From the NCBI GenBank assembly GCA_035291605.1, contig DATDRS010000160.1:1-9432 (forward strand): a stretch of 9,432 nt of DNA, given 5' to 3'. Position 1 is the stretch's first letter, and every line of letters starts with the position of its first letter. Positions 7,233 to 9,432 of this stretch are shown piece by piece. The translations under genes were made by a program, and so were the position numbers. The notes beneath the pieces are model-generated. The model searched no databases and was not told the DNA's origin. It saw nothing but the letters and a program-made list of their open reading frames with translations. This DNA is from DATDRS01 sp035291605 (lineage in GTDB: Bacteria; Chloroflexota; Anaerolineae; Anaerolineales; UBA6663).

Positions 7233-7330
7233 TTGAACCACACAGAACACAAAGGGCGCGAAGGCGCAAATTGGCAATTGGCGCTGCAAAACTTTCTGCG
7301 TTCTTCGCAGCGCGGTTCTGCGTGGTTCAA
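7233..7330. repeat. MITE-like palindromic intergenic element overlapping the ecfA1 stop codon
   Basis: The ends ttgaaccacacagaac (7233-7248) and gttctgcgtggttcaa (7315-7330) are reverse complements at 15 of 16 positions, and the arms stay loosely complementary inward (acaaagggcgcgaaggcgc against gcgttcttcgcagcg). It resembles the widespread 'TTGAACCACAGAGAACAC...' family of bacterial intergenic repeats. It fills nearly all of the ecfA1-ecfA2 gap, and the ecfA1 stop codon (TGA, 7327-7329) is formed by the terminus. Reading frames through it give the familiar spurious peptide RALCVLCGS, which argues against the longer ecfA2 start. No transposase is present, so it would be non-autonomous if mobile at all. 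Confidence 0.75.
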
Positions 7331-8181
7331 ATTCTCAGCGTCTCTAACGCCTCGGCCAGCGTGAAAAAGTGGTAGGGCTTGCCCTCGCGTTCGCGGAAGA
7401 GCGCGGCGACCGTGCTCAACTGCGGCGCGTCGAGGCCGAGCGCGCGCAGGCGCGCGGGTTGGGCAAAGATTTCGCGCGGGGGGCCTTCGAGGACGATGCG
7501 CCCCTCGGCCAGCACCGCCACCCGGTCGGCGAGGCGCGCCAGTTCTTCGACGTCCTGCTCGACGATGACCATCGTCATCCCCTGCGCGCGCCTGAGTTCG
7601 GCCAAAACCCCAAAGACCTCGGCTTTCCCCAGCGGGTCGAGCTCGGCGGTCGGCTCGTCGAGCACGAGGATCTCCGGGCGCATGGCCAGGATGGCGGCGA
7701 GCGCCACACGCTGTTTCTGCCCGCCGGAGAGGTGGAACGGCGAGCGTTCGAGATACTCCGGCGCAGCCATGCGCACGGCGCGCAAGGCCCAGTCCACGCG
7801 CTCGGCGATCGTCTCGCGCGGGAGGCCGAGGCTCTCCGGCCCAAAGGCGACCTCATCCTCCACGGTCATATTGAAGAGCTGGCTCTCGGCGTCTTGAAAG
7901 ACAAGGCCGACCTTTTGCGCGAGGGCCGCCACGCGCTCGCGCCTGGTGTTCAGCCCCGCGACGGTCACATTTCCGCCGAACGCGCCGCCCGTCGAATGGG
8001 GCACCAGGCCGGCGAGCGCCAGGCACAAGGTGCTCTTGCCCGAACCCGTCGGCCCGAGGAGGCCCAGCACTTCGCCGCGCCGCACGCGCAGGTTCACACC
8101 GTGCAGGACGGGGATCGCCGCGCCGCCCGGCTCCAGGGGCGGGTAGGCGAAGCGCAAATCCTCGATGATGATTTGATCCAT
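7327..8181 (-). CDS. ecfA1: ECF transporter ATPase A1 with Gln in place of the switch histidine
   Basis: The 284 residues form the second ECF ATPase. Visible parts: AY in the A-loop region (12-13), Walker A GPTGSGKS (43-50), Q-loop Gln96 in VFQDAESQ (the acidic Q-loop entry typical of EcfA), intact LSGGQ (151-155), Walker B LVLDE with catalytic Glu176, D-loop ELD, then VIVEQD at 205-210. The last should carry the switch His (THD or EHD); here Gln209 is encoded by CAG at 7555-7557, one base away from a His codon. The switch His senses the gamma-phosphate in the same site as this protein's Walker motifs, and that site is completed by the degenerate LGFGL of EcfA2. The gene follows the S-component gene after 91 bases that contain a hairpin. 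No Shine-Dalgarno site is seen before the ATG; the leader is ACCTCCCCGGCC. Its last bases lie in a palindromic element. Confidence 0.94.
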   Translation of the reverse strand: MDQIIIEDLRFAYPPLEPGGAAIPVLHGVNLRVRRGEVLGLLGPTGSGKSTLCLALAGLVPHSTGGAFGGNVTVAGLNTRRERVAALAQKVGLVFQDAESQLFNMTVEDEVAFGPESLGLPRETIAERVDWALRAVRMAAPEYLERSPFHLSGGQKQRVALAAILAMRPEILVLDEPTAELDPLGKAEVFGVLAELRRAQGMTMVIVEQDVEELARLADRVAVLAEGRIVLEGPPREIFAQPARLRALGLDAPQLSTVAALFREREGKPYHFFTLAEALETLRI

Positions 8182-8220
8182 GGCCGGGGAGGTCAGGTGA
8201 CGGGGAGCAGAGGGGAGGCA

Positions 8221-8279
8221 TATGGCGTGTTGCGTATTCCGTTAGAGGCCTTCACGGAATACGGACTGCGTTTTACGCC
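8221..8279. repeat. Hairpin-bearing repeat-like block between the S-component gene and ecfA1
   Basis: A perfect 10-bp inverted repeat, cgtattccgt (8233-8242) and acggaatacg (8254-8263), encloses an 11-base loop. The block contains tatggcgt, gttagag and tttacgcc in the same order as the block before ecfT (6262-6312). Its right edge overlaps the stop codon of the S-component gene (TAA, 8273-8275). In the mRNA the hairpin forms about 10 bases after that stop. There is no T-run, so a terminator is unlikely; it may protect or process the message, or simply be a dispersed repeat. Confidence 0.6.
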
Positions 8280-8809
8280 TCCTCCCACGTCTTGCCAAAG
8301 CCGATCTGGTTGATGGGGGGATAAGCCCGGCGCACGGCGTACACGAGCGGGATGCCGATGAGCGCGCCGGCGACGTTCTGCGTGATGTTGAAAGGCGCTT
8401 CCGCGGCTGCGGCCGCTGCGCCCAAGCCCATGACGAACGTCTCGCCGAGGAAGTAGATGGCAACCATGACCAGCGCGCCAGCGGCCCAACCGAGCAACAT
8501 GCGCCTGAGCGAATGGGTGCGCCCGCCGAGGTAGCCCGCCACCAAACCTTCCAACCCGTGCGCAAAAAAGGTCAGGATCGCAAAACTGGCATACCCGCCG
8601 AGCACATCGGCCAGGCCCGCGCCGACGCCGCCTGCAATGAGGCCGATCCACGGGCCAAAGGCGAAGGACGCGAAGTAAATCGCCACATCGGAGAAATTGA
8701 TGTAGCCCTGCGTCGCCGGGATCGGCACGCGCACAGCAAGGGTGAAGACCGTGACGACCGCGATCATCACGGCCATGACTGCAATGGTTTTAGCGTCGAG
8801 CCTGTTCAT
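8273..8809 (-). CDS. ECF transporter substrate-binding S component
   Basis: S components are small membrane proteins that bind a vitamin or related micronutrient and pass it to the EcfT-EcfA motor. The 178 residues have the usual size and about five to six hydrophobic segments (roughly 6-28, 40-66, 68-94, 104-127, 142-161). The stretch VPIPATQGYINFSDVAIY (28-45), followed by FGPWIGLIAGGVGAGLADVLGGY (51-73) and HGLEGLVAGYLGG (84-96), is the hallmark of the ECF-type S-component family that includes predicted riboflavin and thiamine-precursor (HMP-type) transporters (PF07155-like). Substrate cannot be assigned: S components diverge in the binding pocket, and no biosynthetic gene or vitamin riboswitch sits nearby (only 38 bases separate it from the gene upstream). 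A GGGAGG lies about 11 bases before the ATG, slightly far but usable. It is the first gene of the ECF cluster S-A1-A2-T, the arrangement of a dedicated (group I) ECF system. Confidence 0.88.
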   Translation of the reverse strand: MNRLDAKTIAVMAVMIAVVTVFTLAVRVPIPATQGYINFSDVAIYFASFAFGPWIGLIAGGVGAGLADVLGGYASFAILTFFAHGLEGLVAGYLGGRTHSLRRMLLGWAAGALVMVAIYFLGETFVMGLGAAAAAAEAPFNITQNVAGALIGIPLVYAVRRAYPPINQIGFGKTWEEA

Positions 8810-8819
8810 GGGTTTCTTT

Positions 8820-8826
8820 ACCTCCC
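8820..8826 (-). promoter_or_regulatory. Shine-Dalgarno site of the S-component gene
   Basis: GGGAGGT on the minus strand, ten to eleven bases before the ATG at 8807-8809. It is the only clear purine-rich ribosome site among the six consecutive transport genes, which suits a first cistron. The 38-base gap holding it is AT-richer than the genes downstream, but I see no convincing promoter pair in it. Confidence 0.6.
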
Positions 8827-8847
8827 GTGAGCGAAAATTCGTCTATT

Positions 8848-9195
8848 TTACAGCGGTAGAAATTCCACTCGATTATCCAAATCCTCTGACTCACCCGCTT
8901 TAGCAATAATCTCCAAATCATGCACACAAATTCCAATGGAAACACGCAGTTGATGGGCATAGACCAAGCCGCGAAAAGGGATGCCAGCACGTTGGCGGCG
9001 GGTGGCCTCGGCCAGCAAATCGTCGTCGCGCGAAAACAAAACTCGTCCTAACTCGCCTGCTCGATCCAGCAATTCTGGATCTTCCATGCGGCCTGCTCCA
9101 TCCTCCTGCGCCGTGATCGCATCCACACCCCGCAAGCGCAACTCGACTGTGATAGCGCGTGGGACATGTTGATCCATGTAGAGCGCGATGGCCAT
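8848..9195 (-). CDS. DUF5615-like PIN-fold protein (putative toxin-like partner of DUF433)
   Basis: The 115 residues resemble the DUF5615/Mut7-C-like branch of PIN-fold proteins. The start YMDQHVPRAITVELRLRGVDA (7-27) matches the family pattern 'D.(n/h)(v/l)p......L...G.d.'. An acidic DP at 39-40 follows, and VLFSRDDDLLAEA (52-64) gives the 'TRD.DF' acidic cluster (Asp57, Asp59). These carboxylates are where PIN nucleases bind metal, but nuclease activity has not been established for much of this family. I start at the ATG 9193-9195, not the TTG one codon earlier. The ATG overlaps the stop of the upstream gene as TGATG, and an AAAGGGA-type ribosome site lies upstream. The tight coupling with a DUF433 gene is the usual genome context and suggests a toxin-antitoxin-like module. 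Its GC content is clearly lower than that of the transport genes downstream, which may mean recent acquisition. Confidence 0.85.
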   Translation of the reverse strand: MAIALYMDQHVPRAITVELRLRGVDAITAQEDGAGRMEDPELLDRAGELGRVLFSRDDDLLAEATRRQRAGIPFRGLVYAHQLRVSIGICVHDLEIIAKAGESEDLDNRVEFLPL

Positions 9196-9432
9196 CAAAG
9201 CATCCCTTTGGCCTTTAAGCGAGCCACGAGCGGTGATGGGGCTGAGGCTTGCTGAACCTGATCCACAAATTGCAAACGCCGTTCAATGTCGCGGTCAAGT
9301 TCATCTTGATGATCCCAATAGTAGGCTAAAGCCGAATGAATTTGGCCCAGGGTCAGGTAGGGATGCTGAAAATGTAGTTCTTCCGCGCTCCAGCCGTGCG
9401 CCATGCGCTCCAGGACAAGCTCGATCACCTTC
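9195..9432 (-). CDS. DUF433-like protein, C-terminal part (5' end outside the window)
   Basis: DUF433 proteins are small winged-helix-like, antitoxin-type proteins usually encoded just before a DUF5615 gene. The visible 78 codons read KVIELVLERMAHGWSAEELH, then FQHPYLTLGQIHSALAYYWD and HQDELDRDI. 'HGWSAEEL...P.LTL.QIH.ALAYY.DH..E.D..I' is the DUF433 hallmark. The frame stays open to the window edge, and the family normally has more residues before the 'VIELVLERMAHG' helix, so an internal GTG is unlikely to be the true start. The C-terminal tail (RRLQFVDQVQQASAPSPLVARLKAKGML) is longer than the core domain and could be the part that neutralises the partner, by analogy with other antitoxins. 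The stop overlaps the next start by one base (TGATG). Confidence 0.85.
   Translation of the reverse strand, partial: KVIELVLERMAHGWSAEELHFQHPYLTLGQIHSALAYYWDHQDELDRDIERRLQFVDQVQQASAPSPLVARLKAKGML

Noticed and set aside
7225..7269. N-terminal extension of EcfA2 (upstream ATG in frame)
   Set aside because: The extra residues (RLRALCVLCGSTSL) are a translation of the palindromic intergenic element, a common cause of over-long starts; homology begins at the ATG at 7222-7224.
7369..8313. 314-codon plus-strand frame antisense to ecfA1
   Set aside because: Charged, repetitive translation without family features; ecfA1 on the other strand has all ABC motifs.
8810..8847. Possible vitamin riboswitch before the S-component gene
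   Set aside because: Only 38 bases lie between the genes, too short for any known vitamin riboswitch class, and no conserved core was seen in or near it.

Overview
This 9.4 kb window is high in GC (roughly two thirds by eye) and densely coding, and every gene I can support lies on the minus strand. In transcription order (right to left) it reads: DUF433-like protein (cut by the window end), DUF5615-like PIN-fold protein, ECF transporter S component, ECF ATPase A1, ECF ATPase A2, ECF transmembrane protein EcfT, two half-transporters of a heterodimeric exporter-type ABC transporter, a stand-alone GGDEF protein, a deazaflavin (F420)-dependent nitroreductase-like protein, and an amidase (cut by the left end). 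The mix of an F420-type enzyme, an ECF importer, a DUF433/DUF5615 pair and many dispersed-type palindromes between genes would suit a Chloroflexota (Anaerolineae-like) genome. That is an inference, since no phylogenetic marker is present.

Right end (8848-9432): a coupled DUF433/DUF5615 pair, visibly lower in GC than the rest and organised like a toxin-antitoxin module. Centre (1864-8809): six transport genes in a row. The first four form a complete ECF-type vitamin or micronutrient importer (S, A1, A2, T). The EcfT stop is followed after only 4 bases by the first exporter-type ABC gene, and the second starts 6 bases after that, so importer and exporter-fold transporter look like one transcription unit. 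Left end (1-1761): the GGDEF gene, which has a possible promoter of its own, then the Ddn-like gene and the amidase.

The most interesting molecular signal is asymmetry in both ABC machines. In the ECF pair, A2 has a broken signature (LGFGL) and A1 has Gln where the switch His should be; both defects fall in the same composite ATP site. The exporter pair shows the better-known pattern: a Walker B Glu-to-Asp change in one subunit and an altered signature (LSMGQ) in the other, again in one site. The GGDEF protein has lost both glycines of its active-site motif but keeps the RxxD inhibitory site, so it looks like a c-di-GMP sensor and not a synthase.

The three gaps inside the ECF cluster (91, 102 and 140 bases) are each occupied by palindromic or repeat-like DNA, and a near-perfect nested palindrome sits against the amidase ribosome binding site. 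No non-coding stretch exceeds 300 bases; the longest is 140 (6263-6402). I saw no tRNA, rRNA, CRISPR array, transposase gene or recognisable riboswitch.
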